A DNA stretch of 7,053 nucleotides, taken from contig JBLNDG010000210.1 of NCBI GenBank assembly GCA_050261415.1, positions 1-7,053 on the forward strand. Direction: 5' to 3'. Each line of letters opens with the position of its first letter. The stretch's first letter is position 1. This DNA is from JBLNDG01 sp050261415. GTDB taxonomy: Bacteria; Bacillota; Clostridia; Lutisporales; Lutisporaceae. Shown here piece after piece: positions 6,574 through 7,053 of the stretch. The notes beneath the pieces were generated by a model. It saw only the letters and a program-made list of their open reading frames with translations, was not told the origin of the DNA and searched no databases. Position numbers and translations under genes: made by a program.

Positions 6574-6813
6574 TCAATACCCGCCACTATCTACAAGAAT
6601 GACATCCACTCCTATCTTTTTTATATTGTCCCAGTTAATGACTATATCATTATCTTTGCTGAAAATACCAAGCAGTTTTCCGGTTCCAGGTATTACAATA
6701 GCGTCAATATGACCCTTTTCCATGTCAATTTCCACATCATAAACAACCCCTAACCTCCTCCCCTCATTGACATTGATTACTTCTTTCTGTTTGATTTCAG
6801 ATATCTTGACCAT
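6574..6813 (-). CDS. YlmC/YmxH family PRC-barrel protein
   Basis: A 79-residue single-domain protein of the PRC-barrel fold, the small beta-barrel found in RNA processing and photosynthetic reaction-centre proteins. Typical features are the opening MVKISEIKQKEVINV, the turn EGRRLGVVYDVEID (about 17-30), the strand HIDAIVIPG and the closing IVINWDNIKKIGVDVILVD. It is often annotated as a YlmC/YmxH sporulation protein; in clostridia the family is commonly next to sigG or nrdR, and here nrdR lies 253 bases downstream on the same strand. The molecular function is not established. AGGAGGGG precedes the ATG at good spacing. There is no intrinsic terminator between it and nrdR, so some read-through into the nrd operon is possible. 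Confidence 0.88.
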   Translation of the reverse strand: MVKISEIKQKEVINVNEGRRLGVVYDVEIDMEKGHIDAIVIPGTGKLLGIFSKDNDIVINWDNIKKIGVDVILVDSGGY

Positions 6814-6891
6814 TGAAACCCCTCCTATTTATAATATTTGGTAACTATATATTTCGCACTATTCATAGATTGCGACATAAGGAACGGGTAA

Positions 6892-6991
6892 CACTGAATA
6901 CACGGAAGCCCACTGAAGATACGGCGGGGAAAAAATATGAGTTACTGTGTAATTCCGCAGGAATTCCGTGAAAAATCCGTGTGTTCCGTGG
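6892..6991. repeat. Short CACGGA/TCCGTG repeats in inverted orientation
   Basis: Direct copies of a CACTGAA/ACACGGAA unit occur at 6892-6923 (CACTGAATACACGGAAG, then CACTGAAGATACGG). Inverted copies occur at 6964-6991 (TTCCGTG, ATCCGTG, TTCCGTGG). The two groups face each other around a G/A-rich centre (GGCGGGGAAAAAA) and a GGAATTCC palindrome. The pairing is imperfect, so this looks like a degenerate intergenic repeat rather than a clean hairpin. No gene is visible from 6830 to the right edge. Confidence 0.45.
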
Positions 6992-7022
6992 TTTTCATTT
7001 CTTAACCTTTAAGGAATATCCT

Positions 7023-7034
7023 GGCTTCGAAGCC
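7023..7034. repeat. Perfect 12-bp palindrome
   Basis: GGCTTCGAAGCC near the right edge, just after AGGAATATCCT (7011-7021), another short palindrome. No T-run follows on either strand, so it is not a terminator. The role is unknown, and it may belong to the adjacent CACGGA repeat unit. Confidence 0.4.
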
Positions 7035-7053
7035 CATCCCTGAAATCCTATTG

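Noticed and set aside
6496..6753. Plus-strand frame of 85 codons
   Set aside because: Mostly antisense to the PRC-barrel gene, which has a clear ribosome binding site and family match.

Overview
The window looks like a chromosomal segment of an anaerobic, spore-forming Firmicute of the class Clostridia. The evidence is low-to-moderate GC, strong AGGAGG-type ribosome binding sites, frequent TTG starts, an oxygen-sensitive class III ribonucleotide reductase, and a YlmC/YmxH-type PRC-barrel gene just upstream of nrdR, an arrangement I know from clostridia. A cellulolytic Clostridium/Ruminiclostridium-like host would fit, but the species cannot be named from the sequence alone.

Layout from left to right. 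Positions 1-287 (minus strand) look like the 5' part of a group II intron RNA that leaves the window on the left. It begins GTGCGAC exactly at the T-tract of a strong intrinsic terminator (288-318), which is the kind of insertion site preferred by group IIC introns. That terminator belongs to a transmembrane methyl-accepting chemotaxis protein gene (333-2156, minus). A 500-base AT-rich divergent spacer follows, with only a weak terminator-like hairpin in it. Then comes a small unrecognised two-helix membrane protein gene on the plus strand (2686-3105). It ends towards a bidirectional terminator (about 3207-3238) shared with the convergent nrd operon.

The right half holds a compact minus-strand cluster read in the order PRC-barrel gene (6574-6813), nrdR (5865-6320), nrdD (3832-5853), nrdG (3237-3749). 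NrdD makes deoxyribonucleotides anaerobically with a glycyl radical, NrdG installs that radical by S-adenosylmethionine chemistry, and NrdR is the zinc-ribbon/ATP-cone repressor of nrd genes. Two NrdR-box-like palindromes, 32 bp apart, lie over a candidate promoter in front of nrdR, so the operon is probably controlled by its own first gene product. The last 150 bases at the right edge have no confident gene and hold CACGGA-type short repeats.

Most of the window is ordinary core genome. The points most worth a second look are the intron precisely placed in a terminator, the NrdR operator pair, the uncharacterised membrane protein with repeated IGN motifs, and the right-edge repeats. I see no clear sign of a wholly new multi-gene system.
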